Translations under genes and position numbers: made by a program | Part shown: one piece after another, positions 1 through 7,655 of the stretch | Layout: every line of letters begins with the position of its first letter | Position numbering within the stretch: position 1 is the stretch's first letter | Assembly: GCF_015546995.1 (NCBI RefSeq) | Contig: NZ_JADMUH010000008.1 | Location: 1 to 64,000, forward strand | Source: Streptococcus infantis | GTDB lineage: Bacteria > Bacillota > Bacilli > Lactobacillales > Streptococcaceae | Direction: 5' to 3' | DNA length: 64,000 nucleotides | The notes under the pieces: generated by a model | What the model was told of the DNA's origin: nothing | The model's database searches: none | Seen by the model: only the letters and a program-made list of their open reading frames with translations

Positions 1-17
1 GTAACATGACTACAACA
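1..17 (-). promoter_or_regulatory. Candidate WalR/VicR box upstream of the LysM-CHAP gene
   Basis: The minus strand reads TGTTGTAGTCATGTTAC, two TGTWAH-like hexamers separated by 5 nt. The second hexamer matches exactly and the first has one mismatch. WalR (VicR) of Firmicutes binds such direct repeats before genes for wall-remodelling CHAP and LysM proteins. The site is about 94 bp upstream of a LysM-CHAP start codon. It sits at the window edge, so neighbouring context is missing. The assignment is inference. Confidence 0.35.
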
Positions 18-110
18 TAAATCTAAAACAACTGACATGTAAATCAGGTATGATTCTCTTATCAACATAAAAATTAAAAATTATCAATAAAATTTTAGGA
101 GAAAATTGTT

Positions 111-767
111 ATGAAAAAAACAGTTGCTAAACTGACTCTTGGTTTAACATCTACAGCTATTTTGGCTACAGTTGGTGCTCAGACTGTTAGCGCAGACTCT
201 TACGTTGTTCAAGATGGTGATTCATTTTTTGGTATTGCTGCTGCAAGTGGTATGGATCCTTATGAGTTGGCAGCTAATAATGGAAAAAGCATTTTTGACA
301 CCATCCACCCAGGTGATGTGCTAGAAGTGAGTGGTCTAACTCAAGCTAGCTATTCATACAATGCTCCGGCTTATGAAGCAACTAGTACTGTGAATGGGTT
401 AGCAACTGCTGATGTTGTCGTAAATACGCCGACAGACTATGGAAACTCATATCCTGTTGGTCAGTGTACATGGGGCGTGAAAGAAATGGCTCCTTGGGCT
501 AGCAACTGGTGGGGAAATGCTAATACTTGGGCGATTTATGCTAGTGCTCAAGGTTATCGTGTAGGAGATGTTCCAGTAGTAGGTGCAATCGCCGTTTGGG
601 ACGGTGGTGAATATGGACACGTTGCTTATGTGACAGATGTACAAAGTGAAAATTCTATCCAGGTATTGGAAGCAAACTACAGACGTCAAAAACAAATTGC
701 TAACTATCGTGGTTTCTTTAATCCACATGAATTTTTAGGTAAAGTTACTTACATTTATCCAAACTAA
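111..767 (+). CDS. Secreted LysM-CHAP cell wall protein (probable peptidoglycan amidase/endopeptidase)
   Basis: 218 aa with a signal peptide (KK, then a hydrophobic stretch, probable cleavage after VSA near residue 28). A LysM domain follows at about residues 30-74 (YVVQDGD...IHPGDVLEV), then a short Ser/Ala/Thr-rich linker and a CHAP domain from about residue 108 to the end. Cys119 in QCTW and His170 in GHVAYV are the expected catalytic pair. CHAP domains cleave peptide or amide bonds in peptidoglycan and LysM binds the glycan strand, so this should act outside the cell in wall remodelling. The start is supported by an AGGAG-type site (TTAGGAGAAAA) just upstream. It is monocistronic, followed by a strong terminator. 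A TATGAT -10 candidate lies at 49-54. The precise family member is not identified. Confidence 0.88.
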   Translation: MKKTVAKLTLGLTSTAILATVGAQTVSADSYVVQDGDSFFGIAAASGMDPYELAANNGKSIFDTIHPGDVLEVSGLTQASYSYNAPAYEATSTVNGLATADVVVNTPTDYGNSYPVGQCTWGVKEMAPWASNWWGNANTWAIYASAQGYRVGDVPVVGAIAVWDGGEYGHVAYVTDVQSENSIQVLEANYRRQKQIANYRGFFNPHEFLGKVTYIYPN

Positions 768-777
768 AGATGATTAA

Positions 778-808
778 AAAGATTTAGAGCTTCTAAATCT
801 TTTTTTTT
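778..808 (+). terminator. Rho-independent terminator of the LysM-CHAP gene
   Basis: Perfect 11-bp stem AAAGATTTAGA / TCTAAATCTTT with a 3-nt loop (GCT), followed by a run of T. Confidence 0.9.
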
Positions 809-968
809 ATTTGCGAGTAAGCTCCTTATTACAATTTTTTGCCGAGTAGCTGCTTGTGAAGTAAGGCTCTAGGTCCGTTGGCGGACAGCGATTTCGCAAA
901 GAGAAAACAAAGCAAGGCGATTCGGTTATCAGTGGTGAATGTTCTCTAGTTAAAATCCTATCTTCATT
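809..968. other. Intergenic stretch without a recognisable gene
   Basis: Between the terminator and the rnjB promoter. It contains a small GC hairpin (GTCCG-TTGG-CGGAC, 873-886). A minus-strand reading frame crosses it but also runs into rnjB coding sequence, so I treat it as spurious. It could be part of a dispersed intergenic repeat; I cannot test that here. Confidence 0.4.
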
Positions 969-996
969 TTGAAAATTAGTAAAAAAATGGTATAAT
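969..996 (+). promoter_or_regulatory. Promoter of rnjB
   Basis: TTGAAA (969-974), 16-bp spacer, TATAAT (991-996) with an upstream TGG (extended -10). This leaves an untranslated leader of about 90 nt before rnjB. Confidence 0.75.
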
Positions 997-1092
997 GAGA
1001 GGAAAAGATTCGGATAAAAGTAAATTGGACTTTTACAAAAAGAGAGTTGTGAAGGCTCTACAAACACGTTATAGTAATACTTCGGAGGGAAA

Positions 1093-2754
1093 ATGACCAA
1101 TATTAAATTAACAACTTTAGGCGGTGTTCGTGAAAACGGGAAAAACATGTACATCGCAGAAATTAACGATTCAATCTTTGTTTTAGATGCAGGTTTAAAA
1201 TATCCTGAAAATGAGCAGTTGGGTGTCGATGTCGTTATTCCAAATATGGATTATCTGTTTGAAAATAGCGACCGTATTGCAGGTGTCTTTTTAACGCACG
1301 GACATGCGGATGCAATTGGAGCTCTTCCTTATCTTTTGTCAGAAGTGAAAGTTCCTGTTTTTGGTTCAGAGTTGACAATTGAGCTTGCTAAACTTTTTGT
1401 TAAAGGAAATGATAGTGCTAAAAAATTCGATGATTTCCATGTTATTGATGAAAATACAGAAATCGACTTTGGCGGTACGGAGGTTTCCTTCTTCCGCACA
1501 ACTCACTCTATCCCAGAGAGTCTGGGTGTCGTTTTGAAAACATCTGAAGGAAGTATCGTTTATACAGGGGACTTCAAATTTGACCAAACGGCTAGCGAAT
1601 CATATGCGACTGACTTTGGTCGTTTAGCAGAAATTGGTCGCGAAGGAGTTTTAGCTCTTCTAAGCGACTCAGCAAACGCAGACAGTAATATTCAAGTAGC
1701 CAGCGAAAGTGAAGTTGGTGATGAAATTACGCAAACCATTTCTGACTGGGATGGACGTATCATTGTAGCTGCTGTTGCAAGTAACCTTTCTCGCATTCAG
1801 CAAGTCTTTGATGCTGCTGCAGAGACAGGACGTCGTGTTGTTTTGACTGGATTTGATATTGAAAATATCGTTCGTACAGCTATTCGCTTGAAAAAATTGT
1901 CATTGGCTAACGAAAGTCTCTTGATTAAACCTAAAGATATGTCTCGTTTTGAAGACCACGAGTTAATCATCCTTGAAACCGGTCGTATGGGTGAACCAAT
2001 TAATGGACTCCGTAAAATGTCCATCGGTCGTCACCGCTATGTTGAAATCAAGGATGGAGACTTGGTTTATATCGTTACAACGCCATCAATCGCTAAAGAA
2101 GCTGTTATGGCACGTGTAGAAAATATGGTCTACCAAGCAGGTGGTGTCGTTAAACCGATCACTCAAAGCTTGCGTGTATCAGGACATGGGAATGCGCGTG
2201 ATCTGCAATTGATGATTAATCTTTTGCAACCTCAGTATCTCTTCCCAATCCAGGGTGAATACCGTGAGTTGGACGCTCATGCCAAGGCTGCTATGGCTGT
2301 TGGGTTGTTGCCAGAACGCATTTTTATCCCGAAAAAGGGCACAACTATGTCTTATGAACATGGGGACTTTGTCCCGTCTGGTGCAGTTGCTGCAGGTGAT
2401 GTCTTGATTGACGGAAATGCCATTGGGGATGTTGGTAATGTTGTTCTTCGTGACCGTAAGGTCTTGTCAGAAGATGGTATTTTCATCGTGGCTATCACTG
2501 TTAACCGTCGCGAGAAGAAAATCATTGCCAAAGCACGAGTGCATACACGTGGCTTTGTCTACCTCAAGAAGAGTCGAGATATTCTGCGCGAAAGTACAGA
2601 GTTGGTGAACCAAACAGTTGAAGACTATCTCCAAGGGGAGGACTTTGACTGGGCTGATCTTAAAGGTAAGGTTCGTGACAATTTGGCTAAATTCCTTTTT
2701 GAACAAACGAAACGTCGTCCAGCCATTTTACCAGTAGTCATGGAAGCAAAATAA
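1093..2754 (+). CDS. rnjB: Ribonuclease J2
   Basis: 553 aa, usual RNase J length: N-terminal metallo-beta-lactamase/beta-CASP module followed by the RNase J C-terminal domain. RNase J enzymes act in mRNA decay and 5'-end processing, in a J1-J2 complex in Firmicutes. The zinc-binding motif reads THGHADAIG (His69, His71, Asp73, then Ala74), so the second His of the canonical HxHxDH is replaced by Ala. This fits J2 rather than J1, since J2 paralogues have a weakened active site. Later motifs HSIPES and GDFKFD are kept. GGAGGG sits 5-10 nt before the ATG. It is followed by a weak terminator and estA, the same pair as in pneumococcus. Confidence 0.95.
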   Translation: MTNIKLTTLGGVRENGKNMYIAEINDSIFVLDAGLKYPENEQLGVDVVIPNMDYLFENSDRIAGVFLTHGHADAIGALPYLLSEVKVPVFGSELTIELAKLFVKGNDSAKKFDDFHVIDENTEIDFGGTEVSFFRTTHSIPESLGVVLKTSEGSIVYTGDFKFDQTASESYATDFGRLAEIGREGVLALLSDSANADSNIQVASESEVGDEITQTISDWDGRIIVAAVASNLSRIQQVFDAAAETGRRVVLTGFDIENIVRTAIRLKKLSLANESLLIKPKDMSRFEDHELIILETGRMGEPINGLRKMSIGRHRYVEIKDGDLVYIVTTPSIAKEAVMARVENMVYQAGGVVKPITQSLRVSGHGNARDLQLMINLLQPQYLFPIQGEYRELDAHAKAAMAVGLLPERIFIPKKGTTMSYEHGDFVPSGAVAAGDVLIDGNAIGDVGNVVLRDRKVLSEDGIFIVAITVNRREKKIIAKARVHTRGFVYLKKSRDILRESTELVNQTVEDYLQGEDFDWADLKGKVRDNLAKFLFEQTKRRPAILPVVMEAK

Positions 2755-2774
2755 GGATTAAATAGCAAGAGAGA

Positions 2775-2796
2775 AAGTCGAGTTTCGGCTTTTTCT
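2775..2796 (+). terminator. Weak terminator between rnjB and estA
   Basis: AAGTCGA / TCGGCTT stem (one G-U pair) with a 3-nt loop and a short T-run. Probably partial, allowing read-through to estA. Confidence 0.5.
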
Positions 2797-2822
2797 TATC
2801 TCAAACGAATAAGGAGCAAGTT

Positions 2823-3602
2823 ATGGCAGTAATGAAGATTGAGTATTACTCAGAAGTTTTAGGTATGGAGTGGGGAGTAAATGTACTCTATCCGGATGCA
2901 TCTCGGGTGACAGAGCCAAACTGTAAAGATATCCCTGTTCTTTATCTCCTTCACGGGATGTCAGGAAATCATAATAGCTGGCTCAAGCGAACCAATGTAG
3001 AACGCTTGCTACGTGGGACCAATCTGATTGTTGTCATGCCCAATACAAACAATGGTTGGTATACAGATACTCAGTATGGCTATAACTACTATACAGCTCT
3101 AGCAGAAGAACTACCTAAAGTGCTCAAACGTTTCTTCCCAAATATGACCAACAAACGTGAAAAGACTTTTATCGCTGGTCTGTCAATGGGGGGCTATGGT
3201 TCCTTCAAGTTAGCACTGTCAACTGACCGTTTCTCCCATGCAGCTAGTTTTTCTGGTGCTCTTAGTTTTGAAGAGTTTTCTCCTGAGAGTCAAGATTTAG
3301 GAACGCGTGCCTACTGGCGAGGTGTTTTTGGCAAAGTTAATGATTGGGTGAATAGCCCTTACTCACTTGAGACCCTTGCCAAAAAGTCAGACAAGGAGAC
3401 CAAACTGTGGGTTTGGTGTGGCGAACAAGATTATCTCTATTCTGCCAATAATCTAGCAGTTAAAAATCTTAAGAAACTTGGTTTCGATGTGACCTACACC
3501 CATAGTGCGGGAACCCATGAGTGGTATTATTGGGAAAAGCAATTGGAACGTTTTTTGGCTACCTTGCCAATCGATTTTGTTTTGGAAGAACGCTTGTCTT
3601 AA
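2823..3602 (+). CDS. estA: EstA-type alpha/beta-hydrolase esterase (tributyrin esterase family)
   Basis: 259 aa, esterase D/tributyrin esterase type. The nucleophile elbow GLSMGGYG lies near residues 121-128. [13 protein letters not shown] near residue 43 forms the oxyanion region, and a late [13 protein letters not shown] carries the probable catalytic His. No signal peptide is visible, so it is predicted to be cytoplasmic or released without Sec. In pneumococcus the equivalent enzyme hydrolyses short acyl esters and removes acetyl groups from sialic acid; that role is from family knowledge. AAGGAG at 2811-2816 supports the ATG. Confidence 0.9.
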   Translation: MAVMKIEYYSEVLGMEWGVNVLYPDASRVTEPNCKDIPVLYLLHGMSGNHNSWLKRTNVERLLRGTNLIVVMPNTNNGWYTDTQYGYNYYTALAEELPKVLKRFFPNMTNKREKTFIAGLSMGGYGSFKLALSTDRFSHAASFSGALSFEEFSPESQDLGTRAYWRGVFGKVNDWVNSPYSLETLAKKSDKETKLWVWCGEQDYLYSANNLAVKNLKKLGFDVTYTHSAGTHEWYYWEKQLERFLATLPIDFVLEERLS

Positions 3603-3657
3603 TTTTAGCTTTCTTTCAGTTTGTTATAGTAGAATAAAGAATCTATCTTTAGAATGG

Positions 3658-3693
3658 GAATCCATGGCTTAAAGATGGGTTCTTATTTTTTTA
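3658..3693 (+). terminator. Terminator after estA, in front of the metalloprotease gene
   Basis: GAATCCAT / ATGGGTTC stem (one G-U pair), 9-nt loop, then TTATTTTTTT. A weak -10-like TATAGT (3625-3630) lies upstream, so the hairpin might instead sit in the leader of the next gene as an attenuator. Confidence 0.6.
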
Positions 3694-3708
3694 GAAAGGT
3701 GGGCAATT

Positions 3709-4410
3709 ATGGGCTGGATAATTCGTGTGTTATGTCGATTTTTACTAGGGATTTTGCGTATGTTTTGGCGCCTTGTATGGACGATTATCTTCTTCATTCT
3801 CATCACTTTTGGGATTCTCTGGTATATGACAGGTAATTTACCTGCTACTTTAAATCAAGTTAGCAAAGTGGTCCAAGTCGGCCAAGCAGGTTGGGATCAA
3901 TGGCAAGAAACTGGCAAGTTGCAAGGTTTATCTCAGACAGATCATCATCAAGATTCAGGAGCAAAATGGTCAAAGGCGCAAGCAACTATCTATATTGATC
4001 CTCAAATGGATGCCACTTTCCAAAAGGCCTACCTTGAAGCTATTGCTAACTGGAACCAGACAGGGGCTTTTAACTTTAAGCTTGTAACCGAACCGGATCA
4101 GGCCAATATTTTCGCTACTGAAATGAATGATGGTTCGACAGCTGTAGCAGGTGAGGCGGAGAGTCAGACAAATCTCCTAACCACACAATTCATTTCAGTG
4201 ACCGTTCGCTTGAATCATTATTATTTATCCAATCCAAACTATGGCTATACCTATGATCGTATCATGCATACAGCAGAGCATGAACTAGGTCATGCGATTG
4301 GTTTGGAACACACCAATGAAGTTTCGGTTATGCAACCAGCAGGCTCCTATTATGGAATCCAAGCTCAAGATGTAAAAAAAGTTCAAGAACTATATGAGTC
4401 TGGAGAATAA
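3709..4410 (+). CDS. Membrane-anchored matrixin-like zinc metalloprotease
   Basis: 233 aa. A strongly hydrophobic N-terminal segment (about residues 10-40) without an obvious cleavage site suggests a signal anchor with the catalytic part outside. The zinc motif is HELGHAIGLEH (His191, Glu192, His195, His201), followed by a Met-turn (SVMQP, Met208). That is the complete metzincin signature, as in matrixins (peptidase family M10-like). The substrate is unknown. It has its own ribosome-binding site (AAAGGTGGG) and terminator, so it is probably monocistronic. Its base composition is like its neighbours and it sits between estA and uvrC. Confidence 0.85.
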   Translation: MGWIIRVLCRFLLGILRMFWRLVWTIIFFILITFGILWYMTGNLPATLNQVSKVVQVGQAGWDQWQETGKLQGLSQTDHHQDSGAKWSKAQATIYIDPQMDATFQKAYLEAIANWNQTGAFNFKLVTEPDQANIFATEMNDGSTAVAGEAESQTNLLTTQFISVTVRLNHYYLSNPNYGYTYDRIMHTAEHELGHAIGLEHTNEVSVMQPAGSYYGIQAQDVKKVQELYESGE

Positions 4411-4431
4411 GTGATTTTCTAAGGAAACAGG

Positions 4432-4465
4432 AGCTCTCTGATTTAAGCAATACAGGGGGCTTTTT
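4432..4465 (+). terminator. Terminator of the metalloprotease gene
   Basis: AGCTCTCTG / CAGGGGGCT stem (two G-U pairs), 12-nt loop, T-run. The T-run abuts the uvrC -10 box. Confidence 0.65.
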
Positions 4466-4473
4466 GCTATAAT
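4465..4473 (+). promoter_or_regulatory. Extended -10 promoter of uvrC
   Basis: TGCTATAAT ends only 6 nt before the uvrC ATG (4480). With a start site about 7 nt after the -10 box, the transcript would begin at or next to the ATG. No ribosome-binding site fits between. Confidence 0.65.
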
Positions 4474-4479
4474 GGAACT

Positions 4480-6306
4480 ATGAATAACTTGATCAAATCA
4501 AAACTGGAGCTCTTGCCGACTAGCCCTGGTTGTTACATTCACAAAGATAAAAACGGCACTATCATTTATGTAGGAAAGGCTAAAAATCTGCGCAATCGGG
4601 TGCGGTCCTACTTCCGTGGGAGCCATGATACCAAGACAGAAGCTCTGGTGTCTGAGATTGTAGATTTTGAGTTTATTGTCACGGAGTCTAATATTGAGGC
4701 CCTTCTTTTAGAGATTAATCTCATCAAGGAAAACAAGCCTAAGTACAATATTATGCTCAAGGATGATAAGTCCTATCCTTTTATCAAAATCACCAATGAG
4801 CGCTATCCTCGCTTGATTATCACCCGTCAGGTCAAAAAAGACGGAGGTCTCTATTTTGGTCCCTATCCGGATGTGGGTGCGGCCAATGAAATCAAACGGC
4901 TATTGGATCGGATTTTCCCATTTCGCAAGTGTACCAATCCTCCTTCCAAGGTTTGTTTTTATTACCATATCGGCCAGTGTATGGCTCATACGGTTTGTCG
5001 AAAGGATGAAGCCTATTTCAAATCTATGGCGCAAGAAGTCTCTGATTTTCTCAAGGGACAAGACGATAAAATCATTGATGAACTTAAGAGTAAGATGGCT
5101 TTGGCAGCCCAAAGTATGGAGTTTGAACGTGCAGCGGAATACCGTGATTTGATTCAGGCCATTGGTACCCTTCGGACTAAGCAACGAGTCATGGCAAAAG
5201 ACCTCCAAAACCGTGATGTATTTGGTTACTACGTGGATAAGGGTTGGATGTGTGTTCAGGTTTTCTTTGTCCGTCAAGGTAAACTGATTGAACGCGATGT
5301 CAATCTCTTCCCTTACTACAACGATCCAGACGAGGATTTCTTGACCTATGTGGGACAGTTTTATCAAGATAAATCTCACTTGGTTCCGAATGAGATTTTG
5401 ATTCCTCAAGATATTGACGAAGAAGCTATCAAGGCTTTGGTGGATACAAAGGTTCTCAAGCCCCAGCGAGGAGAGAAAAAGCAGCTTGTTAATCTAGCCA
5501 TTAAAAACGCTCGCGTTAGCTTAGAGCAGAAGTTTAATCTGTTGGAAAAATCAGTCGAAAAGACTCAGGGTGCTATTGAAAACCTTGGCCGACTTCTACA
5601 AATTCCGACCCCAGTTCGCATTGAGTCTTTTGACAACTCCAATATCATGGGGACTAGTCCAGTCTCTGCTATGGTTGTTTTTATCAACGGGAAACCAAGC
5701 AAAAAAGATTACCGCAAGTATAAAATCAAGACTGTGGTCGGACCAGATGACTATGCAAGTATGCGAGAGGTTATTCGTAGACGTTATGGACGGGTCCAGC
5801 GTGACGGTTTGACACCGCCAGATCTAATAGTCATCGATGGTGGTCAGGGACAGGTTAACATTGCTAAGCAAGTTATCCAAGACGAGTTAGGCTTAGATAT
5901 TCCCATCGCTGGGCTACAAAAAAATGACAAGCACCAAACCCATGAATTACTTTTTGGAGATCCGCTTGAGGTGGTAGAGTTGTCTCGCAATTCTCAGGAA
6001 TTTTTCCTCTTGCAACGCATTCAGGATGAGGTACACCGCTTTGCCATTACATTCCACCGTCAACTCCGTTCGAAAAATTCCTTCTCCTCTCAATTGGATG
6101 GAATTGAAGGCTTAGGTCCCAAACGCAAGCAGAATTTGATGAAATATTTCAAATCTCTGACAAAAATCAAGGAAGCTAGCGTGGACGAGATTGTTGCAGT
6201 TGGTATACCAAGAGCAGTGGCAGTGGCAGTTCATCAACACTTGAATAGAGAAGTAGACTCAGCGCTAGCTCAAGTAGCTGAGAAACCTCTTGAATACAAG
6301 AAATAA
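4480..6306 (+). CDS. uvrC: UvrABC excinuclease subunit C
   Basis: 608 aa, typical UvrC length. N-terminal GIY-YIG nuclease ([24 protein letters not shown], residues 16-40, described here by its ends GCY...YVGK). It is followed by the Cys-containing region ([15 protein letters not shown]), a UVR helix pair ([11 protein letters not shown], about residue 214), an RNase H-like C-terminal nuclease ([20 protein letters not shown]) and HhH repeats ([13 protein letters not shown]). It makes the dual incisions of nucleotide excision repair with UvrB. It appears to be transcribed from its own promoter as a leaderless mRNA. Confidence 0.96.
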   Translation: MNNLIKSKLELLPTSPGCYIHKDKNGTIIYVGKAKNLRNRVRSYFRGSHDTKTEALVSEIVDFEFIVTESNIEALLLEINLIKENKPKYNIMLKDDKSYPFIKITNERYPRLIITRQVKKDGGLYFGPYPDVGAANEIKRLLDRIFPFRKCTNPPSKVCFYYHIGQCMAHTVCRKDEAYFKSMAQEVSDFLKGQDDKIIDELKSKMALAAQSMEFERAAEYRDLIQAIGTLRTKQRVMAKDLQNRDVFGYYVDKGWMCVQVFFVRQGKLIERDVNLFPYYNDPDEDFLTYVGQFYQDKSHLVPNEILIPQDIDEEAIKALVDTKVLKPQRGEKKQLVNLAIKNARVSLEQKFNLLEKSVEKTQGAIENLGRLLQIPTPVRIESFDNSNIMGTSPVSAMVVFINGKPSKKDYRKYKIKTVVGPDDYASMREVIRRRYGRVQRDGLTPPDLIVIDGGQGQVNIAKQVIQDELGLDIPIAGLQKNDKHQTHELLFGDPLEVVELSRNSQEFFLLQRIQDEVHRFAITFHRQLRSKNSFSSQLDGIEGLGPKRKQNLMKYFKSLTKIKEASVDEIVAVGIPRAVAVAVHQHLNREVDSALAQVAEKPLEYKK

Positions 6307-6359
6307 AGTAGCAATGGAATGTTTTGGCTTTAGTGGGTGCAAGCTAGTCGGATTTGTGG

Positions 6360-6365
6360 TAAAAT
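6360..6365 (+). promoter_or_regulatory. -10 box of the rsmH-ftsL-pbp2x-mraY operon
   Basis: TAAAAT ends 9 nt before the rsmH ATG at 6375. The expected leader is 0-3 nt and no ribosome-binding site is visible. No convincing -35 box. Confidence 0.45.
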
Positions 6366-6374
6366 AGATAAGAT

Positions 6375-7325
6375 ATGACAAAAGAATTTCATCATGTAAC
6401 GGTCATGCTCCATGAGACCATTGATATGCTAGATGTAAAACCTGATGGTATTTACGTTGATGCGACCTTGGGAGGAGCAGGACACAGCGAGTATTTATTA
6501 AGTAAGTTAAGCGACAAAGGGCATCTCTATGCCTTTGACCAAGACCAGAATGCCATTGATAATGCGCAAAAACGTTTGGCTCCCTATATCGAAAAGGGAA
6601 TGGTCACCTTCATCAAGGATAATTTCCGTCATTTGAAGGACCGCTTACATGACTTAAGTGTGACTGAAATTGATGGAATTTGTTATGATTTAGGTGTGTC
6701 AAGCCCGCAGTTGGATCAGCGTGAACGTGGTTTTTCCTATAAGAAGGATGCACCGCTGGATATGCGCATGAATCAGGAAGCTAGTTTGACCGCTTATGAA
6801 GTCGTTAATCACTACGACTACCATGATTTGGTAAGAATCTTTTTCAAATATGGAGAAGACAAGTTTTCCAAACAGATAGCTCGAAAAATTGAACAGGCGC
6901 GTGAACAGAAACCGATTGAGACTACGACAGAATTGGCAGAGATTATTAAATCTGCCAAACCGGCAAAAGAACTCAAGAAAAAAGGTCACCCAGCCAAACA
7001 AATTTTCCAAGCTATCCGTATAGAGGTCAATGATGAGTTGGGTGCTGCAGATGAATCAATCCAGCAGGCGATTGAACTTCTAGCTCTTGATGGAAGAATT
7101 TCAGTCATCACATTTCATTCGCTGGAAGATCGCTTGACTAAGCAGTTATTTAAGGAAGCTTCTACAGTTGAAGTTCCTAAAGGACTACCTTTCATCCCAG
7201 ACGATCTCAAGCCAAAGATGGAATTGGTATCTCGGAAACCGATTTTACCAAGTAAGGAAGAATTGGAAGCCAATAATCGTTCCCACTCAGCCAAGCTACG
7301 AGTGGCAAGAAAAATTCACAAGTAA
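6375..7325 (+). CDS. rsmH: 16S rRNA (cytosine1402-N4)-methyltransferase
   Basis: 316 aa. SAM-binding motif [14 protein letters not shown] at about residues 29-42, then the RsmH/MraW motifs [10 protein letters not shown] and [16 protein letters not shown], and a C-terminal [12 protein letters not shown]. It methylates C1402 in the 30S P site. It is the first gene of the conserved division/cell-wall block with ftsL, pbp2x and mraY. No Shine-Dalgarno sequence precedes the ATG; the -10 box lies almost on top of it. Confidence 0.96.
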   Translation: MTKEFHHVTVMLHETIDMLDVKPDGIYVDATLGGAGHSEYLLSKLSDKGHLYAFDQDQNAIDNAQKRLAPYIEKGMVTFIKDNFRHLKDRLHDLSVTEIDGICYDLGVSSPQLDQRERGFSYKKDAPLDMRMNQEASLTAYEVVNHYDYHDLVRIFFKYGEDKFSKQIARKIEQAREQKPIETTTELAEIIKSAKPAKELKKKGHPAKQIFQAIRIEVNDELGAADESIQQAIELLALDGRISVITFHSLEDRLTKQLFKEASTVEVPKGLPFIPDDLKPKMELVSRKPILPSKEELEANNRSHSAKLRVARKIHK

Positions 7326-7334
7326 GAGGAAACC

Positions 7335-7652
7335 ATGGTAGAAAACAGAGGAACAACGAGCCAATTGCTACAAGCTCGTATAAAAAAATTTTCACGTGTT
7401 GAAAAGGCCTTTTACCTTTCAATTGCCATCACAGCCCTTGTCTTAGCGATCAGTGTAGTCTATATGCAGACAAAACTTTTTCAGGTTCAGAGTGATTTGA
7501 CAAGAGTCAATGCACAAATCGAGGAAAAAAAGACAGAGTTGGATGATGCTAAACAAGAAGTTAATGAATTGATCCGATCAGAACGTTTGACCGAAATTGC
7601 AAATTCACAAGACTTGCAATTGAATAATGAAAATATCCGATCGGCGGAGTAG
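7335..7652 (+). CDS. ftsL: Cell division protein FtsL
   Basis: 105 aa bitopic membrane protein: a basic cytoplasmic N-terminus (about 30 residues), one transmembrane helix (about residues 31-52) and an extracellular Gln/Asp/Glu-rich coiled coil (about 56-98). FtsL joins the FtsB/DivIC complex that activates septal peptidoglycan synthesis. The sequence is low in conservation, so identity rests on topology plus position between rsmH and pbp2x. AGAGGA precedes the ATG. Confidence 0.9.
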   Translation: MVENRGTTSQLLQARIKKFSRVEKAFYLSIAITALVLAISVVYMQTKLFQVQSDLTRVNAQIEEKKTELDDAKQEVNELIRSERLTEIANSQDLQLNNENIRSAE

Positions 7653-7655
7653 TAA

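Noticed and set aside
447-728. Minus-strand reading frame of 93 codons inside the LysM-CHAP gene
   Set aside because: It is fully antisense to a well-supported gene and has no ribosome-binding site or family resemblance.
807-1154. Minus-strand frame of 115 codons crossing the rnjB promoter
   Set aside because: It overlaps the promoter and the rnjB N-terminus; low-complexity translation with no domain.
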